64,000 nt of DNA from Variovorax beijingensis (GTDB lineage Bacteria; Pseudomonadota; Gammaproteobacteria; Burkholderiales; Burkholderiaceae_C): positions 248,001 through 312,000 of the forward strand of contig NZ_VIVL01000003.1 of the NCBI RefSeq assembly GCF_007828835.1, written 5' to 3'. This document shows positions 49,597 through 59,508 of this stretch, piece by piece. How positions within the stretch are numbered: position 1 is the stretch's first letter; the number at the start of each line of letters is the position of its first letter. Position numbers and translations under genes: made by a program. The notes under the pieces are model-generated. The model had not been told where the DNA came from. It did not search any database and saw only the letters and a program-made list of their open reading frames with translations.

Positions 49597-50208
49597 TCAT
49601 TCCCCACCCCCCAAAAACAAGGCTTCAAACCGAACATCCAAAGGCAATCCGGCAACGAGCATCCGAGCCCCTTCACCAGCGCCCGGATCGCCCATCCACA
49701 AAGACTCCCCCACTCCCGGCAAGGCCAGCGACTCCACAGCCCCCTCGCGCGGTGCGAGGCCATCCGCAGCAAAGAGCCTCTGCAGCACCGCATCAAACCG
49801 CAGCGCATCCAGATCCCCCTCGAGCCCTTCGAGCGCAGCCCGCGTCCCCTGCGCCCACCACCGCAGCGCCTGCTGCAGCGCCTCGCCCTGCAGCGCCCCG
49901 CCCGCGGAAGCATCGAGCTCCACCGCCAGCGTGAACGGAAAGTACCGCCCCACCCCATCGACCGACGGCATCAGCACGCCGATCCACCCGCCATCCCCCA
50001 CCACCTGCGGCCCCAGTGCAAAGCACCAGACCGGCGCCTCGAGGTAATGCGACGTCCAGTCGGCATGCCGATCGCGCAGCCGCGCCAACCCGCGCTGCAG
50101 CCACGGGTCCCACACCGAGCGGAACGACTCGGGCAGGCGCCGGTGCGCGAAGTCGCCCATGCCCGGCAGCTTGCCGAACCATCCGGGCAAGGCAGTGGCT
50201 ACGCTCAC
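49597..50208 (-). CDS. tagF: TagF, post-translational repressor of T6SS
   Basis: The 203-residue protein has the TagF pattern: ALPGWFGKLPGMGDFAHRRL (residues 6-25), then WLQRGLARLRDRH, SHYLEAPVWCFALGP and GVLMPSVDGVGRYFPFTLAV. In the Pseudomonas H1 system TagF holds assembly back by acting on the FHA protein. The GTG at 50208 overlaps the tssM stop by four bases (GTGA), and there is no better start. It ends the tssK-tssL-tssM-tagF run. Confidence 0.92.
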   Translation of the reverse strand: MSVATALPGWFGKLPGMGDFAHRRLPESFRSVWDPWLQRGLARLRDRHADWTSHYLEAPVWCFALGPQVVGDGGWIGVLMPSVDGVGRYFPFTLAVELDASAGGALQGEALQQALRWWAQGTRAALEGLEGDLDALRFDAVLQRLFAADGLAPREGAVESLALPGVGESLWMGDPGAGEGARMLVAGLPLDVRFEALFLGGGE

Positions 50209-53200
50209 AGCCCCTCCGGACAGGAGAACTCGCGCAGTTCCTTCAAACGGATCGGATGCTGCACGCTGTTCGTCGTGACCTCGAAGCGCGTCTTGCGGGC
50301 GCCGATCTGGAAGGTGATGAAGAACTTCTCGGGCGCATCGCCGGCTTCGAGCTGGCCGTCGTCGAGCGCGCGGAACAGCGCCCACGGCCCGTCGACCGCG
50401 GCGCCCGAACTGCCGGTGGCCGAAGGCGGGCTCACCTGTATGCGCACCTGGTTGCTGCCCTTGGGCCCGGGCCACTGCACGGCCATGGGCACCACCGGGC
50501 CGTGCGCGTATTTCACGAGCTGGCCGTCCACGTCGAGGATGAATTGCGTGATGCCCGCATCCATCTCCACCGGCTTGAAGTCGAGCCGCATCGACGGCCC
50601 GCGGCCGCCGCCGCGGAAGAAGATGTCCTTGATGCGCGCGGCGCGCTCGAACTGCGCCAGCGCCTGCGTGGTGACGGCGCCGCGTTCGGCCACGGGCTTG
50701 TAGCGCCATGGCTTGGTGCTGGTGTCGACCAGCGCGGCCAGCCGCTTCTGGAAGAAGTCGTCCATCAGGCCGCCGGCGCCGAACATCTGGCCGAAGTCCT
50801 CGGGCAGCACGTCGCGCTTGCTGCTGCCCACGAAGGGATAGCGGCCCGCGATGGCGCGGTTGCAGAAATCGGTCACGGGCTTCAGATCCTGGCTCAGGTT
50901 GCCGCGCTCGGCCACCTGGGCCTGCGCCGCGCCCGACTGGCTCAGGTTCTCGACCATCGTGCGCACCGGCTCGGGCAGCCGGCCCGCGTCGGACTTGAGC
51001 TTGCCGGCCACGTCGCCGGGGGGCGGCGAGGTGCGGCCCTTCACGGCCGTGTCGACGGCGTTGAGGTACACGTACACCTCGTTGAAGAGCTTGAGCGCGT
51101 CGTCGATGGGCGCGGGCTGGTTCGGCCCGGCGGCGGTGACGAGGCGGCGCAGCGGCTCGAAGCGGTCGTCCACGATGCTCTCGATGCGCTTGCCGCTGGC
51201 CACGGGCTTGTTGGGATCGCCGCCGAACAGGTCTTCCAGGCCCTTGCGGGTGTTGGCGACCGTGGCGGTGGCCTTGCTCACCACGTCCTTGGGCTGGTCG
51301 GCGGGAATGAGCGTGGTTTCCTTCACCACCGCGCGCAGGAAGTTCGCCAGCGGCGAACCCACGCCCGAGAGAATGCGCGCGGCCTCGATGTTCTTCTCGA
51401 GCCCGCTGGCGCGGATCAGCCGCACGTCGGCCAGCAGGGCCTCCCAGACCTTGACGTATTCCGCGAGGTAGAGCCGGCGCACGCGGTCGGTCAGCGCGCC
51501 GAGCGCCGCCACGTCGCGCATGCGGTCGGTGGCGCTGCGATCCTGCCCGAGCACCCACGGGTCTTCCTGCGCGAGCAGGCCGGTGAGCACCGTGACCTCG
51601 TTCTGGAAGCGCTTGTGGTAGCCGTCGTAGGTGAACATGCCCGGCACGCCTTCGGTCAGCGGCTTGCCGCTGATGCGCTCGAACACCAGCGGCGCCGAGG
51701 GACCGGCGGCGGTGGCGATGCTGAAGGCCGGAATGTCCTTGGTGGCGCGCTGGCGCTTCAGGCGGCTGAACACGCGCTGCTCCAGCGGGTAGCTCGCGAG
51801 CACGGCGCGCACGCTGCGCACCAGGTTCTCGTCCATCTTGAGCGGCGAGCGCGGCGGGCCCTGCGCGATGAGCACGTCGAGCTGGTCCTCGAGCGCCTGG
51901 CGCTGGTCCTCGGGAATGCCGCGGTCCAGGCTGCGCGCCCAGTCGAGCGTGATCCAGGCCTTGAGCGCCTCGGCATCGAAGTGCTCGGGCTGGTAGAGCA
52001 TGAGGTAGCTCTTGAGCGCCTCGTAGGTGTACTCGAGGTTGTCCTTCTGCGCGGTGCGCAGCTGGTCCTCGATGCGCTTGGCGATCTGCGGCAGGAAGGC
52101 GTCGTTGAGCGCGCGCTGGTGCGTGAGCATGGCGGCGGCGTCGAGCTTGTCGCCCTGATAGAGGCCGAGCGTCATCGACAGCGGCTCGTCGCCCTGGCGG
52201 TTGTCGGGCGTTTTCCAGATGTCGCGCAGGCCCTGCAGCACGGGCGCCACCTCGACCAGGTTCTGCACCCGCGAAGGCAGCGCCGCCAGGGTCTGGCGCG
52301 CGGGCTCGACGCGCGCCTCGACCGACTTCAGGTAGTTGAGGTTCTGCAGCGTGCTGTAGCCCCAGCCCGCGAGCAGCGCGATCGTGACTAGCGTCATGGC
52401 CGCCACGCCCGCCATGCGCAGCGCATGGCGCCTGCGCTCCAGCTTCACGTTGGCGCCGGCCAGGCGCTGCTCGGGGAACACCACCTCGCGCAGCAGCGCG
52501 GTGAGAAAGTAGCTGCGGCCGCTCGACTTCTGCGGCGCGAGCATCGCGCGCTCGATGCCGAAGCTGCGCGAAAGGCTGCCCATCACGCGGTCGATCGGGC
52601 TGCCTTCCTGCGTGCCGCTGGTGAAGTACACGCCGCGCACCCATGGCGGCTGCGCGAAGCGCGAGCCGGTGAAGACCTGGTCGAGCAGGTCGGACAGCAT
52701 CGAGCCGATGGAGCCGAACTGCGCCGGAAAGCCGAAGATCGCCGCGCGCCGCGTGCCGTCGGTCTCGCGCTGCATGCGTGCGATGAGCCCGTCGTTGACG
52801 CGGTTGTGCAGCAGCGCGAACTCGCGGTGGAAGGCGGTGGACAACCCCTTCTCGTCGGCCTGCACGTTCTCGTCGGCCGCCAGCGTGAAGCCGAAGACCT
52901 GCGCGCGCTGCTCCTTGCCGAGATCGTCGAAGTAGTCGGTGAAGCCATAGAGCAGGTCGCTCTTGGTGACGAGCACGTACACCGGCAGCCGCGTGGTGAG
53001 CTTGGCGTCGAGCTCGAGCAGCCGCGCGCGGATGGAGGCGGCCAGCTGCGTGCGCTGCTCGGGGCCCTGGCTCAGCAGGTCGGCCACGCTCACGGTCAGG
53101 AACACGCCGTTGAGCGGCCGCCGCGGGCGCGCCTTCTTGAGCAGTCCGAGGAAGCCTTCCCATGCGCTCTTGTCTTCCGACTGATGGCTGTCCTGTGTGG

Positions 53201-53804
53201 TGTAGCGGCCGGCGGTGTCGATGAGCACGGCCTCGTCGGTGAACCACCAGTCGCAGTTGCGCGTGCCGCCCACGCCGCGAATCGCGCCGGGGCCGAACTT
53301 CTCGGCCAGCGGGAACGACAGGCCCGAGTTGACCAGCGCCGTGGTCTTGCCCGCGCCCGGCGCGCCGATGAACACGTACCACGGCAGGTCGTACAGGTAG
53401 CTGCCGCCGGAAATGGAGAGCCAGTCGCGCCAGCCGGGCTTCTTGCCCGCGGCATGCAGGCGCATCTGCTTGAGCGTGGCCACGGCTTCGCTGAAGCGCG
53501 TGTCGAGGATCTTCTGCTCGCCGTTGACGGGGGCATCGGTCTTGACGGTGGGCGCCTTCATGAGGCCGTCGGTCAGGTGCTGGCTCGCACGGCGCGCGCG
53601 CCACCTGCGGTAGATCGCGCGCAGCACCACGATGAGCACAATGGCGCCGATCAGCAGCGCGCGTGCGAGCTCGCTTTCGAGCGGCACCCACGCGCCGATC
53701 TTCACCAGCGGGCCGATCCACCAGATCAGCAGCGCAACGATGACGAGCGCCAGCAGGGTCAGCAGCAGCGGGCTGAACAGGAAGCCGAAGATTTTCTTGA
53801 TCAT
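50205..53804 (-). CDS. tssM: TssM (IcmF), inner-membrane component of the T6SS envelope complex
   Basis: The 1199-residue protein has two N-terminal membrane helices (10-30 and 45-65) and a cytoplasmic ATPase-like domain with intact P-loop GAPGAGKT (148-155) and WWFTDEAVLIDTAGR. A third helix (about 440-462) precedes the long periplasmic part that reaches TssJ. The start MIKKIFGFLFSP at 53804 overlaps the tssL stop by four bases. The full-length copy contrasts with the short, degenerate TssM-like protein at 6521-7639. Confidence 0.97.
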   Translation of the reverse strand: MIKKIFGFLFSPLLLTLLALVIVALLIWWIGPLVKIGAWVPLESELARALLIGAIVLIVVLRAIYRRWRARRASQHLTDGLMKAPTVKTDAPVNGEQKILDTRFSEAVATLKQMRLHAAGKKPGWRDWLSISGGSYLYDLPWYVFIGAPGAGKTTALVNSGLSFPLAEKFGPGAIRGVGGTRNCDWWFTDEAVLIDTAGRYTTQDSHQSEDKSAWEGFLGLLKKARPRRPLNGVFLTVSVADLLSQGPEQRTQLAASIRARLLELDAKLTTRLPVYVLVTKSDLLYGFTDYFDDLGKEQRAQVFGFTLAADENVQADEKGLSTAFHREFALLHNRVNDGLIARMQRETDGTRRAAIFGFPAQFGSIGSMLSDLLDQVFTGSRFAQPPWVRGVYFTSGTQEGSPIDRVMGSLSRSFGIERAMLAPQKSSGRSYFLTALLREVVFPEQRLAGANVKLERRRHALRMAGVAAMTLVTIALLAGWGYSTLQNLNYLKSVEARVEPARQTLAALPSRVQNLVEVAPVLQGLRDIWKTPDNRQGDEPLSMTLGLYQGDKLDAAAMLTHQRALNDAFLPQIAKRIEDQLRTAQKDNLEYTYEALKSYLMLYQPEHFDAEALKAWITLDWARSLDRGIPEDQRQALEDQLDVLIAQGPPRSPLKMDENLVRSVRAVLASYPLEQRVFSRLKRQRATKDIPAFSIATAAGPSAPLVFERISGKPLTEGVPGMFTYDGYHKRFQNEVTVLTGLLAQEDPWVLGQDRSATDRMRDVAALGALTDRVRRLYLAEYVKVWEALLADVRLIRASGLEKNIEAARILSGVGSPLANFLRAVVKETTLIPADQPKDVVSKATATVANTRKGLEDLFGGDPNKPVASGKRIESIVDDRFEPLRRLVTAAGPNQPAPIDDALKLFNEVYVYLNAVDTAVKGRTSPPPGDVAGKLKSDAGRLPEPVRTMVENLSQSGAAQAQVAERGNLSQDLKPVTDFCNRAIAGRYPFVGSSKRDVLPEDFGQMFGAGGLMDDFFQKRLAALVDTSTKPWRYKPVAERGAVTTQALAQFERAARIKDIFFRGGGRGPSMRLDFKPVEMDAGITQFILDVDGQLVKYAHGPVVPMAVQWPGPKGSNQVRIQVSPPSATGSSGAAVDGPWALFRALDDGQLEAGDAPEKFFITFQIGARKTRFEVTTNSVQHPIRLKELREFSCPEGL

Positions 53805-55135
53805 TTCGTCACTCCCGCCGCGGCAGCCACGCGGTCCGGCTCGGACAGGAGCACGATGTCGACGCGCCGGTTGCGCGCACGGTTGGCCGGCGTGTCGTTG
53901 GCGGCCACGGGCTCGGCGTCGGCCTTGCCGTCGGAGCGCATGCGCGCCGGATCGACCAGCGTGGTGAGCGCGCCCTTCACCGCATCGGCGCGCGCGGCCG
54001 ACAGGTGCCAGTTGGAGGGATAGCGCAGCGAGCGGATCGGCTGGTTGTCGGAGTGGCCGGTGATCAGCACCTCGCCCTTCACCTCGGCCAGCGCCTGGCC
54101 GATGCGGCGCAGCACCGGCAGCGAGGCAGCCATGGGCTCGGCGCTGCCGGAGCCGAAGAAGGAATCGCCGCGCAGCCGCACCACGCTGCGGTCGGCCTCG
54201 TCGGTCACGGTGACCAGGCCCTGCTTGATCTCGGGTTCGAGAAAGCGCGCAAGCCGCGGCGACTTGGCCGGCGCGGCGGGCGGCGCGATCTGGATGTTGG
54301 GCACGCGCAGGCTCGACACCGCGGCATAAGTGGTGTCGGAGCGGTAGTTGAGCGTGAGCCGCAGGCCGAACCAGGCCAGCGCGAGCAGCAGCGCGAAGCC
54401 GGCCGCGAACACCCACAGCGGCAGCGATTCGCGCAGCCGCACCGTGCCCGCGCCCTGCCCGCGCCAGTGCGGCGACAGCTCGGCCTCGAGCGGCGGACGG
54501 TCCTTGGCGATCAGGTCGGCCAGGCGCTGGCGCACCGAATCGAGCTGGGCGCGGCCGTTGTCGACCACGCGGTAGCGCCCTTCGAAGCCGAGCGCGAGCA
54601 CGCTGTAGATCAGCTCCAGCAGCTGGCGGTGCGTGGGCACGTCCTGCGCGAGCTTGGCGAGCAGCTGGAACACCTTCTCGCCGCCCCAGGTCTCGTTGTG
54701 GAACTGCACCAGCAGGCTCTGCTTGTTCCAGCCGGCCTGCACGCCCCAGGGCGTGTTGGCCACGGCCTCGTCGAGCGCGGTGCACAGCACGTAGCGCGCG
54801 GCCAATACCGATTCGTTGCTGGCGCCGGCGCGGCGCGCGGCGGCATCGAACTGGTTCACCGCGTCGGCGGTGGAGGCGCGCAGCGCCGGCACGTTGGGCG
54901 GCTGCACCAGGTTGCGCAGCTTTCCGATCAGCACCAGCAGCTTGCCCGCGGCCGAGACCAGCGGATTGAGCAGGCCGATCTCGCCGACCTCGGCGGCGGG
55001 TGTCGGATCAACGCCGCCGAAGAAGGGCGCCGGCGCGGCGGCAGGCGGCGGCGTGCCGGCCGGCGTGCGCGGCTTCGGCTTGATGACCGTGCGCTCCGAC
55101 TCGAAGGCGGCGAAGGGATCCGGAGGTGTGCTCAT
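53801..55135 (-). CDS. tssL: TssL (IcmH/DotU) with C-terminal OmpA-like peptidoglycan-binding domain
   Basis: The 444-residue protein has a DotU domain (about 60-215: VSAAGKLLVLIGKLRNL, VQFHNETWGGEKVFQLL, VLALGFEGRYRV), one membrane helix (about 243-265) and a C-terminal OmpA domain (about 310-440: ITGHSDNQPIRS, NWHLSAARADAV and NRRVDIVLL). The OmpA part anchors the T6SS to peptidoglycan. It is the principal TssL, encoded between tssK and tssM with overlap to tssM. Confidence 0.96.
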   Translation of the reverse strand: MSTPPDPFAAFESERTVIKPKPRTPAGTPPPAAAPAPFFGGVDPTPAAEVGEIGLLNPLVSAAGKLLVLIGKLRNLVQPPNVPALRASTADAVNQFDAAARRAGASNESVLAARYVLCTALDEAVANTPWGVQAGWNKQSLLVQFHNETWGGEKVFQLLAKLAQDVPTHRQLLELIYSVLALGFEGRYRVVDNGRAQLDSVRQRLADLIAKDRPPLEAELSPHWRGQGAGTVRLRESLPLWVFAAGFALLLALAWFGLRLTLNYRSDTTYAAVSSLRVPNIQIAPPAAPAKSPRLARFLEPEIKQGLVTVTDEADRSVVRLRGDSFFGSGSAEPMAASLPVLRRIGQALAEVKGEVLITGHSDNQPIRSLRYPSNWHLSAARADAVKGALTTLVDPARMRSDGKADAEPVAANDTPANRARNRRVDIVLLSEPDRVAAAAGVTK

Positions 55136-55167
55136 GATGGTGTTCCGTTTTCGTCAGCCCGGTGCGG

Positions 55168-56499
55168 CTAGGAACGGATGGCCCAGAACGCGAGGTCGAG
55201 GCCGGGGAAGTCGCCCGCGATGTGCATCGCGATGCCGCCGGATTGCTCCAGCTGGCGCCACAGGTCGCTGTTGCGCGTTTCGAGCTCGAAGTAGTTGGCG
55301 CCGGTGTGAAAGGGAATCTGCCGCGGTGCCACCGGCATCGGCGTGAGCGTGACGCCCGGCAGCGCCAGGTTGACGAGGTCGCGGATGCGCTCGACCGGGC
55401 CGATCTTGACCTGCGTGGGAAAGCGCGCGCGCAGCGCCTCGCTCGGCATGTTGGCATTCACCGCGAGCACGAAGGTCGCCTTGCGCTGCAGCTCCACGTC
55501 GGTCACCACCGCCACGCGCACGCCGTGCTTGCGGTCGTGCAGGTCGATGCGGATGGCCGACTGCTCCAGCACCATCGACAGGCTGCGCCGCAGGTCGTCC
55601 ATCAGCGGGCGGAAGCTCAGCGCCAGGTCGTCGTGGATGTAGGGGCCGAAGCGCGTGACGCGGCGCGAATCGCGAAAGCTCGCGAGGTCGCCGGCCAGCC
55701 CGAGCGCATGCTCGAAGAAATGCTGCGGGTGCAGCATGGCGCTTCGGGCCAGGTGCGCAAAGACCGCCTCGTTGCGGTTGACGGTCTGCAGCAGCATGAA
55801 GTCGGCGATCTCGGCCACGCCACCGGTGCCGCCCTGCGTCATGCGGCCGGCCAGCGCCTCGCCACGCTGGCGCAGGAGGCCCAGCAGCTCGTCGAGCCAG
55901 GAACGGATCACCGCATGGCCCGCCACGTCCAGGAGCGGCGGCAGCATCGCGCGGTCGAGCTGCACCTGGTTGTCGACGCGGCGCTCCAGCACGCGCGCCA
56001 CGCCCAGCGTGGTCCAGGCGTCGGTGGCTTCGCTGGCGCGCATCAGGCGCGTATGGAGCTGGCCCAGCTGCAGCACCGCGGTGCGCTCGCCCGCGGTGTT
56101 GGAGTCGGGCACCTCGGATTCCAGCACGCGATGGCGCACCAGCTCTTCATAGTCTTCGGCGTCGGCCTCGCGGGCGCCGGCGCGGCGCAGCGGCAGCGCC
56201 AGCACCACGGCCTCGTCGCGCATGGCGGGCGGAATGTCGATGGGCTCGGGCAGCGGATCGACCGCCGGCATGTCGAACACCGTGCCGTCGCCGAAGAGGC
56301 CCACCGCGCGCACCAGTGCGAGCTTGCCCAGCGTGAGCGCGGCCTGATCGATCTCGATCTCCGCGAATCCCCAGGCATAGGGCGTGGTGGAACGCAACAG
56401 CACATGCCTCGCATGGTCGGCATGACGCTCGCTTTGCTGCAGGTGCTGGGGCTGCAGCAGCATCCCCTCGCTCCAGACCACTTTTGTTCGCCAACTCAT
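55168..56499 (-). CDS. tssK: TssK, baseplate-to-membrane-complex connector
   Basis: The 443-residue protein is a typical TssK: it begins MSWRTKVVWSEGMLLQPQHL and continues with YAWGFAEIEIDQAALTLGKL, LRRSLSMVLEQSAIRIDL and a C-terminal domain that binds TssL-TssM. The ATG at 56499 is preferred over the GTG two codons earlier because it matches the family start and has GGAG eight bases upstream. It is the first gene of the long - strand T6SS run, so the operon promoter should lie in 56500-56658. Confidence 0.96.
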   Translation of the reverse strand: MSWRTKVVWSEGMLLQPQHLQQSERHADHARHVLLRSTTPYAWGFAEIEIDQAALTLGKLALVRAVGLFGDGTVFDMPAVDPLPEPIDIPPAMRDEAVVLALPLRRAGAREADAEDYEELVRHRVLESEVPDSNTAGERTAVLQLGQLHTRLMRASEATDAWTTLGVARVLERRVDNQVQLDRAMLPPLLDVAGHAVIRSWLDELLGLLRQRGEALAGRMTQGGTGGVAEIADFMLLQTVNRNEAVFAHLARSAMLHPQHFFEHALGLAGDLASFRDSRRVTRFGPYIHDDLALSFRPLMDDLRRSLSMVLEQSAIRIDLHDRKHGVRVAVVTDVELQRKATFVLAVNANMPSEALRARFPTQVKIGPVERIRDLVNLALPGVTLTPMPVAPRQIPFHTGANYFELETRNSDLWRQLEQSGGIAMHIAGDFPGLDLAFWAIRS

Positions 56500-56658
56500 C
56501 CGCACTCCGTCAACGGCAAGGGCTGCCTGAAAGAAACACGAAGTTTCCGGCGCGCGCCGCGGCGGGCAAATCCGCCTAACGGCCTAGATGCGGGGTTTTG
56601 GAGCTACGGCGAAGGGAGTAGATGCACCGCAAAAGGAGCGGGCACCTCCGGGCGGGTG
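56500..56658 (-). promoter_or_regulatory. Upstream region of the tssK operon
   Basis: These 159 bases separate the small membrane protein gene from tssK on the same strand. A short hairpin (GGCGG with CCGCC, near 56562-56577) may end the upstream transcript. I see no clear promoter boxes, but a start for the T6SS operon is expected here. Confidence 0.35.
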
Positions 56659-56967
56659 CTACAGCCCGTAGATCGCGACGATCGCCCAGAAGGTCAGCCA
56701 AAGGGCTCCTGCGCCCAGCGCAAGCATCGCGGCGACGAACGCCACGAAGTACCCGATGCGGCGCGAGAGTCCGGGCGCTGCCGGAACGCATCTCGCGTAG
56801 ATCAAGACGGCCCACAGCACAAGCGCAAGCGCTCCGGCCGCCACGACGCTCCCCGACATCGCCAGGATCCGGTGCTGGTCCAGGAAGCGCAGGCCGACAC
56901 TGAGCAAGGGCATTGCCAAGGTCCAGGCCAGCATGTTCAGCGGCAGCCACCACCACCGCGTTTTCAT
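56659..56967 (-). CDS. Small membrane protein with three helices, unknown
   Basis: The 102-residue protein has three predicted membrane helices (about 6-24, 35-55 and 68-98) and few charged residues. It begins MKTRWWWLPLNMLAWTLAMP. A GAGG site lies at good distance upstream of the ATG. It stands alone between the binding-protein genes and tssK on the - strand. I do not recognise the family, and nothing ties it to the T6SS other than position. Confidence 0.6.
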   Translation of the reverse strand: MKTRWWWLPLNMLAWTLAMPLLSVGLRFLDQHRILAMSGSVVAAGALALVLWAVLIYARCVPAAPGLSRRIGYFVAFVAAMLALGAGALWLTFWAIVAIYGL

Positions 56968-57184
56968 CGGATCGCCTCGCCCTTGTAGTAATGCGCCGGC
57001 ATGGGGCTCTCCCAATCCGTCATGCGCAACCGAATTCGCGTTCGTCGACGTGGCATGTTCTCCCTTGGATGACCCGCTGCCCTGGCGGGCCCGGCACATG
57101 ATATCGACTCGGATATGCGCTACCGCTTCGACAGGGGCCGTCCCCTTCAGTGCTCGGCCGGCTTGGCGCCTTGGCCGCAATTGG
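56968..57184. other. Intergenic gap without recognised features
   Basis: This 217-base stretch lies between the 102-residue membrane protein gene and the first PhnD-like gene. Open frames across it have no ribosome site or coding-like composition. A weak hairpin near 57150-57175 could end transcription of the binding-protein genes, but has no T tract. Confidence 0.4.
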
Positions 57185-58228
57185 TCAGCGTGCGGTGCCA
57201 GCGCCGGCGCGCAAGGCCTCGACCTGCTCACGGTAGTTCTTCTCGAGGCGCTGCAGACGCTTCTCGCGCGCCGCGTCGTTGACCCAGGCGGCGGCCATGG
57301 CGCTCTGCTTGCCGAGCTGGTATTCGAGCATGGCCTCGGCCAGCAGCGCGCTGTCGTCGGCGGTGGCATAGCCGTAGGCCGCGCGCAGGGTCTTCAGCAC
57401 CTCGCGCTCGGTATCCGCGCGCGGGCCCTTGCCCTGCCCGTAGCCCACCAGGAAGGCCTGCAGCCGCGCCTGGAACTCGGGCGGATAGCTGCGCCGCACC
57501 ACCATCTGCGCACCGGGCGGCGGCTCGGACTCCCAGACGATGTGCAGCCGCGCGGCCTCCACGGGGAACTGCTCCCTGAAGCGCTCGAAGTCGGTGGTGT
57601 TGTTGGTGGCCACGTCGGCATCGCCGTTGGCCACGGCGAGCGCGGTGGCCTGGTGGGTGCCGACGATCTCGCCGCGAAAGCGCGTTTCCATCGCAATCCC
57701 GCGCGGCAGGAAAAGCTGGCTCTGCGGAACGAGGAAGCCGGTCACGGAGCGGCTGTCGCCGCGCGCCAGCCGCCAGCGCTCGGGCTCGGCGAGCACGGCC
57801 TCCAGCGTGCTGGGCAGGCCGGTCTTGCGCGTCAGCAGCACGGCGCGGTGCGTCGGCATGCCGGGCCGGCGCGCGATCTGCGCCACCACCTTCATGCGCC
57901 GCTGCATCACGGCATCGAGCGCCATCTTGGCCGAGAGAAAGGCCATGTCGATCTCGTCGCGCTTGATAGCGCGGTCGAGCTCCTCGTACGACGCCACCGA
58001 GTAGGCGCTCACGGGCACGCCCATGGCCTGGCTCAGGTCGGCCAGAAGCGGCGTCCACAGGGCGCGCGATTCGACGGCGCCGCCCAGCGGCAGCACGCCG
58101 AAGCGGATCGACTTGACCGGCGCGGCACCTGCCTTGTCCGCCGTGCCGGCGCGGCCCTGTGCGAGGCAGGCGGCGGCAACGGCCAGGAGCGCGAGCGCCG
58201 CGGCAACCGAACGCAGGAGACGCAGCAT
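57185..58228 (-). CDS. PhnD-like periplasmic binding protein 1
   Basis: A 347-residue secreted protein with a signal peptide (MLRLLRSVAAALALLAVAAA) and a PhnD/phosphonate-type binding fold: SIRFGVLPLGGAVESRALWT, IDMAFLSAKMALDAVMQRR, MPTHRAVLLTRKTGLPS, and the NGDADVATNNTTDFERF segment. It is a close paralogue of the next gene (58243-59262), with the same order of motifs. No permease or ATPase gene is near; both lie divergent to a histidine kinase. They may present a ligand to the kinase rather than to a transporter. Confidence 0.87.
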   Translation of the reverse strand: MLRLLRSVAAALALLAVAAACLAQGRAGTADKAGAAPVKSIRFGVLPLGGAVESRALWTPLLADLSQAMGVPVSAYSVASYEELDRAIKRDEIDMAFLSAKMALDAVMQRRMKVVAQIARRPGMPTHRAVLLTRKTGLPSTLEAVLAEPERWRLARGDSRSVTGFLVPQSQLFLPRGIAMETRFRGEIVGTHQATALAVANGDADVATNNTTDFERFREQFPVEAARLHIVWESEPPPGAQMVVRRSYPPEFQARLQAFLVGYGQGKGPRADTEREVLKTLRAAYGYATADDSALLAEAMLEYQLGKQSAMAAAWVNDAAREKRLQRLEKNYREQVEALRAGAGTAR

Positions 58229-58242
58229 GGACGGGGCCCGCG

Positions 58243-59262
58243 TCAGGGAGACAGGTCGCGCAGCACGGCGGTCTGTTCCGCGTACCCGCTTTCGATGCGC
58301 GAGAGCCGCGCCTGCCGCGCGGCATCGTTGACCCACTGCGCGCTCATGGCGTTCTGCCGGGCCAGCTGGTAGGCCAGCTTGGCGGCGGGCTGCAGCGAGC
58401 TGTTGTCCGCCGCCACGAAGCCGGCCAGGTCGTGCAGCGACTTGAGCACCACGCGCTCGGCGTCGCCCTTGGGCCCCTTCGCGCGGCCGTAGCCGACCAG
58501 GAAGGCCTGCACGCGGCTGCGCAGCTCGGGCGGATATTCGCGCCGCACCACGATCTGCGCATGCGGAATGAGCTCCGACTCCCACAGCACCTGCAGCCGC
58601 TCGGCCTCGGCCGGAAAGCGCTGCTTGAAGCGCTCGAAATCGGCGGTGTTGTTGGTGGCCACGTCGGCCTCGTTGTTGGCCACGGCCAGCGCGTTGGTCT
58701 GGTGGGTGCCGACGACCTCGCTCAGGAAGCGCGTTTCCATCGCGATGTGGTTGGGCAGGAACAGCTGCAGCTGCGGCACGATGAAGCCCGACACCGACTG
58801 CCGCTCGCCGCGCGCAAGGCGCCAGCGCTCCGGCTCCGCGAGCAGGCTCTTCATGCTGTTGAAAGGAGGCGCCTTGCGCGTCAGCAGCAACGCCCGGTAG
58901 CCGGGCAGCCCGTCGTGCCGCACCACCTGGGCCACCACCTTCATGCGGCGCTGCGTGACGGCGTCGAGCGCCATCTTGCCGGACAGGAAGGCCATGTCGA
59001 CTTCGCCGCGCTGGATGGCCTGCTCGAGCGCTTCGTACGAGTTGACCGACAGCACGCTCACGGGCCTGGAGATGGCGCGGCTGAGTTCGGCCAGCAGCGG
59101 ATCCCAGTCGCTGCGCGACTCGAAGGCGCCGCCCAGCGGCAGGATGCCGAAGCGCACCGGCGCATCGGGCTGCGGCGCGGGCTGGGCAGAGGCCGCCAGC
59201 GGCAGGCCGGCAAGCAGCGCCAGCGCGGCGGTTGCAGCACCGCGGCACACCATGCGTACCAT
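58243..59262 (-). CDS. PhnD-like periplasmic binding protein 2
   Basis: The protein has 339 residues from ATG 59262 with signal peptide MVRMVCRGAATAALALLAGL. The fold is as in its neighbour (VRFGILPLGGAFESRSDWDP, VDMAFLSGKMALDAVTQRRM, NNEADVATNNTADFERFK). A longer frame to 59346 exists but would put 28 charged residues before the signal peptide, so 59262 is preferred. It starts the - strand pair and is divergent from the hybrid kinase gene. Confidence 0.87.
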   Translation of the reverse strand: MVRMVCRGAATAALALLAGLPLAASAQPAPQPDAPVRFGILPLGGAFESRSDWDPLLAELSRAISRPVSVLSVNSYEALEQAIQRGEVDMAFLSGKMALDAVTQRRMKVVAQVVRHDGLPGYRALLLTRKAPPFNSMKSLLAEPERWRLARGERQSVSGFIVPQLQLFLPNHIAMETRFLSEVVGTHQTNALAVANNEADVATNNTADFERFKQRFPAEAERLQVLWESELIPHAQIVVRREYPPELRSRVQAFLVGYGRAKGPKGDAERVVLKSLHDLAGFVAADNSSLQPAAKLAYQLARQNAMSAQWVNDAARQARLSRIESGYAEQTAVLRDLSP

Positions 59263-59508
59263 GGCGGCGGCGCGCCCGGACTTCGGACGGCGGGAGGCAT
59301 CGGAAGCGCCGGAAGCCTTCCGGACGCGGCATGGGGAGGCCAGCATTTTTGGAACACGAAGACATGGGGCCGCTGCGGACCAGCGGGTCTAACATGGGCA
59401 ACGCGTCGCAATTAGATACCAAATACAAGTGATTTTCGTGATGTTTTTCCCACCTTTCGCTCGTACGGCCGTCCCTCTAAGCTCGACCTTCATGCGCCCA
59501 ATTCCCCC
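59263..59508. promoter_or_regulatory. Divergent region between PhnD-like genes and hybrid kinase
   Basis: The 246-base region between divergent genes contains a palindrome CCGGAAGCCTTCCGG (59309-59323), which could be an operator, and an AT-richer part (59411-59440, AATTAGATACCAAATACA) that may hold a promoter. No ribosome site is clear before the kinase start. Confidence 0.45.

Noticed and set aside
57185..59262. A phosphonate ABC transporter operon
   Set aside because: Only binding-protein genes are present; there is no ATPase or permease gene within the window.
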